A stretch of DNA of 64,000 bases from Sphingobacteriaceae bacterium DW12 (lineage in GTDB: Bacteria; Bacteroidota; Bacteroidia; Sphingobacteriales; Sphingobacteriaceae), in assembly GCA_000783305.1 (NCBI GenBank), contig JROE01000004.1:434001-498000 (forward strand), in the 5' to 3' direction. The notes beneath the pieces were generated by a model, which searched no databases, was not told the DNA's origin, and was given only the letters and a program-made list of their open reading frames with translations. The position numbers and the translations under genes were made by a program. Shown here one piece after another: positions 8,478 through 17,191 of the stretch. How positions within the stretch are numbered: position 1 is the stretch's first letter; the number at the start of each line of letters is the position of its first letter.

Positions 8478-9410
8478 TCAATTGGTAAATTTCAACATCG
8501 CATATGCGCCTGTAGCCAAAAAATCGGGATTATAATGGGGCGATTGGATATCCGATAGCTGTTTGTAAAATGTCTCCATCTTGTTCCAAATCCAATCCTC
8601 TTTGATGTTGCTCAGTCCCAACATTATGGTTGGCAAAGCGTCAGGCTTTGTATCAAAGAACAACAAATCTCTGACCAGCTTATCGCGTACATGCTGCTCA
8701 TCGACTCCTAAAGTCAGTAACGTACATAGAAACTGTAATTGCACGTCCTCCCCCCATTCTTGATAGGGAAACACGGTCAACGTGTCCTTGATAGCTGTTG
8801 TCAACGGCAGGTAGCGCAAGATATAACAAGCTACAATTCTCAGATTACTCGATAACGTTGGATCTATTAAGACGGTCAGCAGTTTGTCCACGATTACATC
8901 CTTTGAAATATCCTCATCATAATACATATTCCATAACCCATAAAGATACATAGGTGTAACCTCTTGGTCTTTCAACACTTCGGCTCCATATCCGGTTATT
9001 GAATTGGTAATGGGAATTTTTAATTTTGCCAAAGTTTCCAATGCATGTAAATGATCGGGACCTTCTCGGAAAGCGGTCATAATCTTGTCTAAATACATTT
9101 TCTTATCCGACGGAGTGGTCGAAGCTTGATAGAGCACTCTCCAAATACCGATACGATAGGGGCTCAGACCTGCATGTTGTTTTTCCTCCAACCGGTAAGT
9201 CTGTGCAACCAAGGTGGTATCCGCTCCGCTCCAAAGTAAAAACTCAGCGGCATGTACTTTGACCCACTTTTCTTGTTGTTCCAATACTAAATTCAATGTT
9301 TTAAGATAAGGGTTTCTTTGCTTCTTTGCATGTACATACTCCATGTCGACTCCAATTAGATAACCAAAAATACAGGGTATTAAAAACCACTTTTTTAAAT
9401 CTATTCGCAT
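8478..9410 (-). CDS. Secreted alpha-helical protein of unknown function, HEAT-like
   Basis: A 310-residue protein I do not recognise as an enzyme. The N-terminus has a signal-like hydrophobic stretch (KKWFLIPCIFGYLIGV) with possible cleavage after YVHA. The rest is predicted to be nearly all helical, with repeated Leu-rich segments such as VHAAEFLLWSG, LHALETLAKLKIP, LRIVACYILRYLPL and LQFLCTLLTLGV, resembling HEAT/ARM repeats. No catalytic motif is visible. It is the last gene of the SusC1/SusD1 operon, one base after the GH43-type gene, so a role in the same glycan system, perhaps as a scaffold, is plausible. That is inference. Confidence 0.7.
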   Translation of the reverse strand: MRIDLKKWFLIPCIFGYLIGVDMEYVHAKKQRNPYLKTLNLVLEQQEKWVKVHAAEFLLWSGADTTLVAQTYRLEEKQHAGLSPYRIGIWRVLYQASTTPSDKKMYLDKIMTAFREGPDHLHALETLAKLKIPITNSITGYGAEVLKDQEVTPMYLYGLWNMYYDEDISKDVIVDKLLTVLIDPTLSSNLRIVACYILRYLPLTTAIKDTLTVFPYQEWGEDVQLQFLCTLLTLGVDEQHVRDKLVRDLLFFDTKPDALPTIMLGLSNIKEDWIWNKMETFYKQLSDIQSPHYNPDFLATGAYAMLKFTN

Positions 9411-9411
9411 A

Positions 9412-10419
9412 CTAATCTTCCTTCAATTGTAAGGTGTCTCCCCTATCTACCAACGAGAAAAGCAGTGCTCTTTCACTACCTGATGGGCTATTAGGACCAT
9501 GAAAGACCATACGAAGATTACCCTTCAAATCTTTAAATATCATGCCGTGTCCTGCATTTTTTTCAAATAAAGGTTCCTCTTGCTGAATCCACGGGCCTTT
9601 GATACTTCCTGAAACCGACCGTGCGATACCAATAGCATAGCTTCCATTTTTAAAACTAGACCAGAGCATGAGGAGTTTTCCCGTTTTGGTCGTGTACAAA
9701 AAGCAGCCATCCGTCACATATGTGCGTTTTCCATTTTTCTGTAAGCTACCAGTAGACCATTTGGCTTCTGAAGCCTTGAAGAGTGTCTGCGGATTGCCGA
9801 TGGTATGAGAAAGGTCATCGGATAAGCGAATGAGTTCCATACGACCGTCTATGACCTGTACCCACTCATGGCAATAGATCATATAGGGGACTCCATGCTC
9901 TATCCCAAGCGTACCATCTAAGGTCATCCACTCCTTGGGCAACAAGGAGTGGTCAATAATAGGTTCAAAGGGGCCCAAGGGCGAAGACGATTTGAAGATT
10001 TGAGTGGACCGATAAGTATATGCTGGCCAAGCGTCTTCTTTTTCTCTCCATTGGAGGTCTGAATTCAGCGTTAGGAACAGATAATAATTCCCCTTGTAAG
10101 CATGAACTTCGGGGGCCCATACCGTACCGTGTATCCAATAGTCCGAAGGAACTTGGAAGACTTGCTTGGGTCCTTGCCAATATTTCAGGTCATTGCTTTC
10201 ATAAACCTCTACTCCTCCGACCTTCGTACCAGATGGTAACAGTACGTCTTTGGATTTGTACATCAAATATTTTCCAGTAATGGAATCCGTCAAAATATAG
10301 GGATCCCGGATTTGAATATCCTCCAATGCAAGGATAAGATCCGTAGATTGTCCATAGAGTGCGTGCGATTGATAAGTTGAAAATACCAATAAGAGTAAAA
10401 GGTTATAAAAGTTCATCAT
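9412..10419 (-). CDS. Glycoside hydrolase, GH43-like five-bladed propeller
   Basis: A 335-residue secreted protein (signal peptide about residues 1-20, ending TYQSHA). The GH43 fold is indicated by the catalytic-base motif IQIRDPYIL (Asp39), then WAPEVHAYKGNYYLF, and MTLDGTLGIEHG followed by YMIYCHEW, whose Glu is the likely acid. GH43 enzymes are mostly alpha-L-arabinofuranosidases, beta-xylosidases and beta-galactosidases; the subfamily cannot be set by eye. It sits 1 nt before the next gene and 1 nt after the SGNH gene, firmly in the operon. It probably removes a neutral side sugar from the same glycan. Confidence 0.82.
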   Translation of the reverse strand: MMNFYNLLLLLVFSTYQSHALYGQSTDLILALEDIQIRDPYILTDSITGKYLMYKSKDVLLPSGTKVGGVEVYESNDLKYWQGPKQVFQVPSDYWIHGTVWAPEVHAYKGNYYLFLTLNSDLQWREKEDAWPAYTYRSTQIFKSSSPLGPFEPIIDHSLLPKEWMTLDGTLGIEHGVPYMIYCHEWVQVIDGRMELIRLSDDLSHTIGNPQTLFKASEAKWSTGSLQKNGKRTYVTDGCFLYTTKTGKLLMLWSSFKNGSYAIGIARSVSGSIKGPWIQQEEPLFEKNAGHGMIFKDLKGNLRMVFHGPNSPSGSERALLFSLVDRGDTLQLKED

Positions 10420-10420
10420 C

Positions 10421-11098
10421 TTAAAAATAGTGCTTTTTGATTAGAATATCTTGCCAAATCTGATATCCTTCTTCTGTTAAATGTACCCCATCCCAAGTGA
10501 GCTGCTTTTTCAAGTGACCTCGCCCATCCGAAAAATATCGATACAAGTCAAAGTAATCGCAATTCATGTCTTTGGCAATCGAACTTATCTCTAGATTTAT
10601 CAGTGGAATGTGCTCGGCGTACTTTTCATGGTTGGGAAGTTTTCCAAAAGAAGGGTTGACAGGTAATATACTTTGTAGTACTAACTTGGTACGGGGACTT
10701 TCCATGCGTACTTGCTTTACAATTTTAGATAAATTGGATAGAATCACGGCATCCGAAAAGCCCTGTGCCAAATCATTGACCCCAATCATCAAAAAGATGA
10801 GCCTAGGCTTGTGGAGGAGAATATCCTTCAATCTATCCAAAACACCAAAGGTGTTATCCCCCGGGATTCCTCTATTCTTTACGTGACCATTTCGCAAGAA
10901 TCTTTCAGACCAATTGCCCCAAAAAGTGATGCTATTACCCAAGAAGACAATACTACTGCTGTCCATAGGCATGATTTTGTGCATATCAACCTGGGACAAA
11001 TAGATATCAGGTCTGCGCAAACTATCCGGCTCTTGCGCAAACAAATGAATGGGTAAGAGAATAAAAAAAATCGATTTTACAAAGAGATTCACATGCAT
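10421..11098 (-). CDS. SGNH/GDSL-family esterase
   Basis: A 225-residue secreted esterase (signal peptide about residues 1-22, ending HLFAQ). All SGNH blocks are present: nucleophile Ser56 in VFLGNSITFWG, Gly80 in RGIPGDNT, Asn108 in MIGVNDL and the Asp/His pair in WDGVHLTEEGY near the C-terminus. Family members deacetylate sugars, including platelet-activating-factor-acetylhydrolase-like and NanS-like types. With sialidase-fold proteins upstream and GH43 downstream, removal of O-acetyl groups that block glycosidase action is likely. Exact acyl group and sugar are unknown. Confidence 0.9.
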   Translation of the reverse strand: MHVNLFVKSIFFILLPIHLFAQEPDSLRRPDIYLSQVDMHKIMPMDSSSIVFLGNSITFWGNWSERFLRNGHVKNRGIPGDNTFGVLDRLKDILLHKPRLIFLMIGVNDLAQGFSDAVILSNLSKIVKQVRMESPRTKLVLQSILPVNPSFGKLPNHEKYAEHIPLINLEISSIAKDMNCDYFDLYRYFSDGRGHLKKQLTWDGVHLTEEGYQIWQDILIKKHYF

Positions 11099-11167
11099 AA
11101 AAAGGTTAAATATCGGTGTACGAATTTAGTCAACAATTATGATTAATCGTTCCGCTATATACACAGA

Positions 11168-12766
11168 TCAGGGTATTCTAAAATGGGTAGTCGCAATATG
11201 TGTATTGTTTCCATCTGTCGTTAAATAATAGATACAGAATATAGATCCATCCGATAACTCTCGAATCAGAGGATACCCCAAATCTCCTATATTACCAAGA
11301 CCATCATTTCGAATGACCATCTCATTGACAGTGTCCCAAGTGCTTCCATTGTCCGAACTTGTAGCGGCACGCACACCCATTGGGGCGCGTCTATAACCAT
11401 ATGCACTCAGCAACCGTCCATCTCGAAGTTTAATCACATGGGGAGGAAATCCCCACATAGTAGTCTTGACAGGGTTTGACCAAGTAAGCCCGTCATCACT
11501 AGACTCTGATTTCCACAGGTACCCTTCTGGAACGGAACGCATTAAAGCTATTATTTTACCATTGGCGGCCTGCACAATCGAAGACTCGTTGAACCCCTGT
11601 ACCTCTAATCCGGAGACACCGGTGGAGAGCATAGGAAATGTAGCCCAAGTAGTTCCATTGTCTGTTGAACGCATCAAATAGGTTTCGTCTTTTGCATTGT
11701 TGTTGAAATTGACTTTTCTCCGACCGTACACCATGCGAAGCCTCGTCCCTGAGGAGGTGACAATATAACTCGCTTTAGTATGGTGATTGTAAAGCCCCGA
11801 ACAATCCGTAGGTAGAGGTAGAGCGGTACTGGTCCAACTCGTGCCCGTGTTACTAGAGCGCTTAATGACTGTGCCCCCAATGTATGCAATGGTACCTGGC
11901 TTGACATCGTTGATAATTCGTTTCTCAGCGATAAGGGAATCCCGTAATGTATCGGAAACATAGATCCATCCCTGTACATCAGGCACAACTAAATTGGTGC
12001 CAGTAGTCTTCCAAGTATCATCAAAAATGGTCGTAGTGGGGGCCGCCCAAGAAATACCATTATCATAGGAAACCAATGTCTTCGATCCTCCTTCAGGATC
12101 GATATGGCTACGGTTGACCCGCGTGGAAAAAGAGGTCGCCAAAAGACTGTCATTGAAGACCGATAAACTAGGAAATGCAGCATAAATGCCATCGATTTTG
12201 TAGACAATTCGATGTTGGACATCGTCGATGTTGGCAGAGACCAAGGTATCCACTTTGCCACCCACGAGCGAGAAAAAACGAGAGTCATGCACATAGGGTC
12301 CAGTCTGCGGCCTATTGTGCCAACCAGTCTGAAAATAATAGGTAGCCGTATCTACAAAGGTTCGAGGGTCGAACGTATAACTAAAAATATTGGTCGTGCT
12401 ATCCTTGTCACGGACACCGTTGTCTTCAAGATTCAAATCTTTTGTCGGCAGGGAGTCGCCGTAAAGATATCGATAGCCATTTGGATTTAAATAGAAGTGT
12501 GGTAAAATACCTCCGGTGACCGGTGGATTCTGTCGCACATAAAAAGACCCTAAATTGGTATTCAACCCCTCCACTTCAATTCTTAGGCGTGTTGTTGAAT
12601 CATTGAGCGTTTGAATACTGAACGTCTTAATACGGGGAGCCCCATCATAAAGGGTAGCCATAGTTTTAAGGTCAACATTATTATTAAATAAACTCTCTTG
12701 ACAAGAAAGCAGAACTGCTGAAACCACTATGGACAGCAACATATTCTTCATTATTGCATTTTTCAT
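11168..12766 (-). CDS. Sialidase-fold lipoprotein with Asp-box repeats
   Basis: A 532-residue lipoprotein: lipobox SAVLLSC puts the lipidated Cys at 22, followed by acidic residues that favour surface display. Residues about 40-180 form a beta-rich N-terminal domain. The C-terminal part (about 190-532) is a six-bladed sialidase propeller with five Asp-box-like motifs: YDNGISW, SNTGTSW, STDNGTTW, SDDGLTW and SSDNGSTW. The blade-one motif of GH33, FRIP, is not seen; the equivalent region reads IYAAFPSL. A late segment SAYGYRRAPMGVRA resembles the neighbour at 22500-23687. A hydrolase acting on acidic-sugar glycosides is likely, but Neu5Ac specificity is unproven. Confidence 0.82.
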   Translation of the reverse strand: MKNAIMKNMLLSIVVSAVLLSCQESLFNNNVDLKTMATLYDGAPRIKTFSIQTLNDSTTRLRIEVEGLNTNLGSFYVRQNPPVTGGILPHFYLNPNGYRYLYGDSLPTKDLNLEDNGVRDKDSTTNIFSYTFDPRTFVDTATYYFQTGWHNRPQTGPYVHDSRFFSLVGGKVDTLVSANIDDVQHRIVYKIDGIYAAFPSLSVFNDSLLATSFSTRVNRSHIDPEGGSKTLVSYDNGISWAAPTTTIFDDTWKTTGTNLVVPDVQGWIYVSDTLRDSLIAEKRIINDVKPGTIAYIGGTVIKRSSNTGTSWTSTALPLPTDCSGLYNHHTKASYIVTSSGTRLRMVYGRRKVNFNNNAKDETYLMRSTDNGTTWATFPMLSTGVSGLEVQGFNESSIVQAANGKIIALMRSVPEGYLWKSESSDDGLTWSNPVKTTMWGFPPHVIKLRDGRLLSAYGYRRAPMGVRAATSSDNGSTWDTVNEMVIRNDGLGNIGDLGYPLIRELSDGSIFCIYYLTTDGNNTHIATTHFRIP

Positions 12767-12793
12767 TTGTATATAATTTGGCTTTTTTCTCCA

Positions 12794-14467
12794 TTATATT
12801 TTTTTGACTGTAACCTTACGGACTTTAATAGCTTTGCGGGTCAAGCCCTCTGGGGTCTTATACTTGAAGTCAGCATATACAATCAGGAAACTATTATCAT
12901 CCACCTTCACCATAGAGGTATAGCCACAAGAAGATCCTTTTTGGATATCGGTGAGTTGCGCCTCATTTTCAATCCATGGCAGCAATTCGATAGGCTGTGT
13001 CCAATCGTCGGCATCATTGTTCAACATAAAACGGATCTGTACACCTGGTCTTCCCGAAGACAATGCAACAACCCCGTTATCCAACTCCAGTAATTTGGGC
13101 AATACACCTGCTCCTGTAAAAACCTTTGGTTTAGACCACACGGTCCCTTTATTGGATGACGTCGTTACATACATGGGACTTTTCCCAAATCCGTCCTGTG
13201 TACGCAAAACAGACAGAAAGGCTCCATTTTTGAGTATCGCAAATGCGGGCTCAGTCCACCCGAGCGCATAGCGATTGTCTCCATTGGGATCCAAAGCTAG
13301 GTCTGGTTGATAAGGAATACTGCCTTGCTTGACCCATGTCTTTCCAAAATCGGTGGATTTATAGAAGAATACTCCCGAAGGATCGACTTTTCCTGCGGCG
13401 TTCACCTCAAATGCAGGATAAGTACCTGTGTAAACGCCATCCGTAGTCTCTTGGATATCCCCCCACCACACTACAGGGAAGAGATTACCATCCGCGTATC
13501 TAGCGAGCTTTGAATGTACGAGCGTACCGCGCTCTCCAACATAGTTGGTTTGTCCTTTCTTCATTCGGGATTGGTATGTTCCTTGAAGCTGTGCGGGCAG
13601 CTTATCGTATTCATAAATACGGAATGTACGACCATATGCTTCTTGCAGAACTGCTATTGGATTGGGTAGGTTAAGCTCCTCAAGCGGGACAGCCTTAGGA
13701 GTGCCTATTGCTATCCGATCACCATTGCTCAACAGGTTGCCTCCTGAGGTTGGTCCTTTGCTTAACGTAGTCCAAGTCTGTCCCCCATCGTTGGATACTG
13801 CATCGCGAATGCCTTGGGATGGCATCCCATAACTCGATGCGGCATCATGGTTCATTGCCCAATTGACGGCCAGCTGTCCGCTTAACGAACGCTGGATATT
13901 TGGAAAATTATAGAATCCCCAATCATATTCCCTGTCGGCGACGGAGACCAAAACAGGCTTTCCCATATCTATTTCGAGCAGTTGACTTCCACTACGGATA
14001 TACTTAATCACTTGCTCATCATAGGATACCACGCCGTGCTCGACAGCAGCGATATTGGGACTCTTATGTTCTATCCACTCGATCGTATCCTTCGGCTCGA
14101 CCGTCACCTCATTCAAATTTCGGATTCTAAAATACTGTTCATTGGACTTCGCCCCATTGACCAAGACCGACACCAATACCTTACTACCCTGTTCGATCGC
14201 CGGAACTTGAACCTTCAACACATTAGTACTCCACTCTAGGATTTCTAAGGATTGGTCTCCGAACATAACTTTTGCACTATTTTTATCCGTTCCAAATCCC
14301 TGCCCTTCAATGGTAATAAAAGATGCCACCGCAGCAACATTGGGCAATATGCGATGGATAGAAAGGCTATTATTGATTCCTTTTGAATCAGATTCGTCAA
14401 TTTTAGTGCAGGATATGACATTGATTAAGGACAATGTCATCCAAACGGTTAATATTAATTTTTTCAT
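12794..14467 (-). CDS. IPT/TIG domain plus sialidase-fold lipoprotein
   Basis: A 557-residue lipoprotein (INVISC lipobox, Cys about 20). Residues about 35-118 are an IPT/TIG immunoglobulin-like domain, with FITIEGQGFGTDKNSAKVMF as its core; such domains precede glycan-binding or catalytic modules in SusE/SGBP-type proteins. The rest is a sialidase-like propeller with Asp boxes SNDGGQTWTTL, STDFGKTWVKQG and SSNKGTVWSKP. The first-blade region reads GFYNFPNIQRS, again without FRIP. The domain order suggests a surface enzyme or glycan-binding protein. It lies 27 nt before the other sialidase-fold lipoprotein gene and probably works with it. Confidence 0.8.
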   Translation of the reverse strand: MKKLILTVWMTLSLINVISCTKIDESDSKGINNSLSIHRILPNVAAVASFITIEGQGFGTDKNSAKVMFGDQSLEILEWSTNVLKVQVPAIEQGSKVLVSVLVNGAKSNEQYFRIRNLNEVTVEPKDTIEWIEHKSPNIAAVEHGVVSYDEQVIKYIRSGSQLLEIDMGKPVLVSVADREYDWGFYNFPNIQRSLSGQLAVNWAMNHDAASSYGMPSQGIRDAVSNDGGQTWTTLSKGPTSGGNLLSNGDRIAIGTPKAVPLEELNLPNPIAVLQEAYGRTFRIYEYDKLPAQLQGTYQSRMKKGQTNYVGERGTLVHSKLARYADGNLFPVVWWGDIQETTDGVYTGTYPAFEVNAAGKVDPSGVFFYKSTDFGKTWVKQGSIPYQPDLALDPNGDNRYALGWTEPAFAILKNGAFLSVLRTQDGFGKSPMYVTTSSNKGTVWSKPKVFTGAGVLPKLLELDNGVVALSSGRPGVQIRFMLNNDADDWTQPIELLPWIENEAQLTDIQKGSSCGYTSMVKVDDNSFLIVYADFKYKTPEGLTRKAIKVRKVTVKKI

Positions 14468-14486
14468 AATTTAACTTCTTGAGATA

Positions 14487-15896
14487 TTAGGGTTTAATAT
14501 GTCCATATACAACAGCGGGATGCTTTCCTTTGATATCTGGAATCACCAAGTTGCTGCCTATGGTCTGTAATTTTGACAAATCATAGGCTGCCACTAATCC
14601 CAATGTATTGGCCTGTACGTCGGTCTTCATATCTATAGCAATATCATTCACCGTCAACGCTTTTTTCCAAAAACGGAGGTCTGCCATCTCTCCTTTGAAA
14701 AATCCTTGTAGAGCTGCAGTCGGTGCTGACAACCAGGTCCCGACGTAAACATCCGACGAACTAACTGTAGATTTGGCAATGTTAAAACTGTTTTTTCCAA
14801 TCTGTACGCCATTGAGATACAACGTAAAATTACCGACCTCAAACACGACCGTCACATGAAACCATTCATCTGGTTTATAGGTAGCTGTCGGGATGATATC
14901 AGTAGCCCCACCCCCTGAAGCACCTGCTTTATAATTCCAATTGGGATATGCTTTAAATGAATTGGGGGCCCCGCCGAGTAAGGCAATTCCGTAACCGGTA
15001 TGGCCATTGTCTGTATCTCCTGCAGAATATCGCTTGTTAATAAGCCGCTGAACAGCTGTACCGACAGAGGTCTTAGCCCAGAATGAAATAGACAACGACT
15101 CGCCTTCTAATATATTGAAGTCATTGTGATTGGTGATTCGCAGATATTGATTAAGCCCATTAAAGTTGAGTCCGCTGATAATTTTTTCATTGGAGTACGC
15201 TAAGTCCACTGGATTGGTATAAAAAGTGTCTAGCGAGTTTTCGACGGGAACATAAGCTGTACGATACTGAAGTCCATCTTTGAACAGATTCAAATACAAC
15301 ATGGATAGGTCTTCAATTGGCAGCACCTCCCTTCTCTCTTTATCGTCTATCCCTTGATAACTTATTTCTACATTTACGGCGTTGTCCAGTGCTCCTCCCC
15401 AATTGACATTCAGCAGGAAAGTTGATTTGTTATAGGTGGCTGATTTGACTACTCTGTTGTTGAGACTAGTCTGATATTGGGCCCCATAGATTCTAGTGGA
15501 CAGCTCCTTAGTCAGTGATTTACTCATCCCGTCAGCCGATCGGCTGACGACCTCAAAGGTGAGGTAGTCTTCCGGTAGGTCTAAGAGGTCGATTTCTAAT
15601 TCCCTACCCACATGTTGTTCGGGTAAAGAGAAGATAAGCGAATCTGTCCGGGAACGCCAAAAGACAGCAATTGATTTTGCTTTGGGATCCATATTGGTAA
15701 AACGTACCTTAGCTCGCTGGTTACCAGGGAGTATTTCAATAGAATCTATTTTGGACAAATAGGTCTTTTCACCTCTTTGTAGATACTCATCATGAAGATC
15801 ATTCATCCGATCACAGGAGCAAATCCCTAGGCTCAGCATGATCCACATCCAAATTTGATATTTCAATAGTGCTTTCATATGTATATTATTTTTCAA
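14487..15896 (-). CDS. DUF4998 plus LamG-domain surface lipoprotein
   Basis: A 469-residue lipoprotein. The lipobox ends GICSC, followed by DRMND. The start may be the ATG at 15896 (11-nt overlap with the preceding gene) or the one at 15878. Residues about 35-220 match DUF4998, a Bacteroidota domain found beside SusCD (LSKIDSIEILPGNQRAKVRF). Residues about 240-440 form a LamG/concanavalin-like lectin domain (LNFNGLNQYLRI, LSISFWAKTS, EWFHVTVVFEVGNFTLYLNG, GEMADLRFWKKAL). It is likely a surface glycan-binding protein in the SusE/F position. No catalytic residues are visible. Confidence 0.85.
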   Translation of the reverse strand: MKNNIHMKALLKYQIWMWIMLSLGICSCDRMNDLHDEYLQRGEKTYLSKIDSIEILPGNQRAKVRFTNMDPKAKSIAVFWRSRTDSLIFSLPEQHVGRELEIDLLDLPEDYLTFEVVSRSADGMSKSLTKELSTRIYGAQYQTSLNNRVVKSATYNKSTFLLNVNWGGALDNAVNVEISYQGIDDKERREVLPIEDLSMLYLNLFKDGLQYRTAYVPVENSLDTFYTNPVDLAYSNEKIISGLNFNGLNQYLRITNHNDFNILEGESLSISFWAKTSVGTAVQRLINKRYSAGDTDNGHTGYGIALLGGAPNSFKAYPNWNYKAGASGGGATDIIPTATYKPDEWFHVTVVFEVGNFTLYLNGVQIGKNSFNIAKSTVSSSDVYVGTWLSAPTAALQGFFKGEMADLRFWKKALTVNDIAIDMKTDVQANTLGLVAAYDLSKLQTIGSNLVIPDIKGKHPAVVYGHIKP

Positions 15897-17076
15897 CTTT
15901 ACCCCACAAAGTCAATTCGCCTACTTGAGTATATTCCGACCCTCCCCATGAATCCAGCACAAACCATCGGATATATCGAACAGCAGGAATATCCAGTGGG
16001 AAGTTCCACTCTTCTCCTCTAGCCCAAGCATAATTTTTATCATCATCGCTGTATTGCCCAAGAGGTAGGCCCGAGGGTTTGGTGGATTCGAACTCACCTA
16101 GTAAAATCCAGTTTGAAAAATCGGCATTGACATTGGGATGAGCGGAACCCCAAATTTGAAACTTCTTAGGGTGGGCAAAATTATAGATGAGGGCGTCATT
16201 CTCATACCTATTATTGATCTTGATACGACTCAATCTGGCAAGTTGTCCGGTGTCAAATGTATTGTCATGTGTAAAACTCGCAAAGCCGTAGTTGGTCCCC
16301 GAAATGAGGCCGTTCCATAAATTTTCGATACGCCAAGCGGCATCAGTATAGGCATTGTAGGGAATACCTGAGGGGTTCCAACGTCTAAACTTGGATTTAT
16401 CCAACTGCTCTTCATAGAGCGGGTGCGCTTTTACATACAGAGTATCTGATGAATTGTCCCATCGGTCTCTGAAATACAGCCCAAAGAAACGCTCTTCATC
16501 ATTGTAACCTCGTATATTTGCTCCACCGACAGTACTACTCGAGTAAAATCTATCGGCCTCAATCCACTCTTCAACGCCAAATTGATCGGTAGTTGTCAAA
16601 ACGGTTAAAACAATGGCGGATTTATCTTGATTTTGCCAATCCAACCTTATTCCTCCAAAATCATCTTTGACAACAACCGACTCCACCATACTGTATACCG
16701 GAGCATCCAGTGGGTGTATATCGACAAATACGGGATCAGAGGCATTTTCGCTCTTATCATATGCAAACAATGTGATTTGCTGTGATTCGGATTTGCCAAA
16801 CCCTTCTAAAGCAACCTTCTGTTTAAAAGCCGAAGCTTTTTGTTCCTTCTTTTCTCCTTTGATGGTGTATACTACCTTAACATAGGAGAAATCAGCATCC
16901 GACGGAATGGAATATGTGATAACACTGCCACCGGCCCTATTCTCTACAGATACATTCGCCACTTTCCCCGGAGCGACTTCGTCCAAGGGATACTGACCTA
17001 TATAATCTTCGCCACAGCCCAATAGCACAAAACTGATGATGCTATAGAGTTGAATTCGTTTGAACATAATTTTCAT
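15886..17076 (-). CDS. DUF4959/DUF5000-type surface glycan-binding lipoprotein
   Basis: A 396-residue lipoprotein with lipobox SFVLLGC and GEDY after the Cys. The N-terminal part (about 25-115) is DUF4959-like, opening with PLDEVAPGKVANVSVENRAG. A middle Ig-like region is DUF5126-like. The C-terminal 150 residues form an F5/8-type, DUF5000-like discoidin fold (IWGSAHPNVNADFSNWILLG, then VRYIRWFVLDSWGG). This three-part layout is typical of surface glycan-binding proteins downstream of SusD. It lies 115 nt after SusD1 and overlaps the LamG lipoprotein gene. Confidence 0.85.
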   Translation of the reverse strand: MKIMFKRIQLYSIISFVLLGCGEDYIGQYPLDEVAPGKVANVSVENRAGGSVITYSIPSDADFSYVKVVYTIKGEKKEQKASAFKQKVALEGFGKSESQQITLFAYDKSENASDPVFVDIHPLDAPVYSMVESVVVKDDFGGIRLDWQNQDKSAIVLTVLTTTDQFGVEEWIEADRFYSSSTVGGANIRGYNDEERFFGLYFRDRWDNSSDTLYVKAHPLYEEQLDKSKFRRWNPSGIPYNAYTDAAWRIENLWNGLISGTNYGFASFTHDNTFDTGQLARLSRIKINNRYENDALIYNFAHPKKFQIWGSAHPNVNADFSNWILLGEFESTKPSGLPLGQYSDDDKNYAWARGEEWNFPLDIPAVRYIRWFVLDSWGGSEYTQVGELTLWGKVEK

Positions 17077-17191
17077 TGGAATATGATTTGTTTAGTTAGG
17101 GGTATGAAACGATCAGCTCTATCCAACTCATTTTGTGGTTTGAAAAATCGTGATAGTTTCATCCTATTATTTTTGTTATTGCTATGAAACA

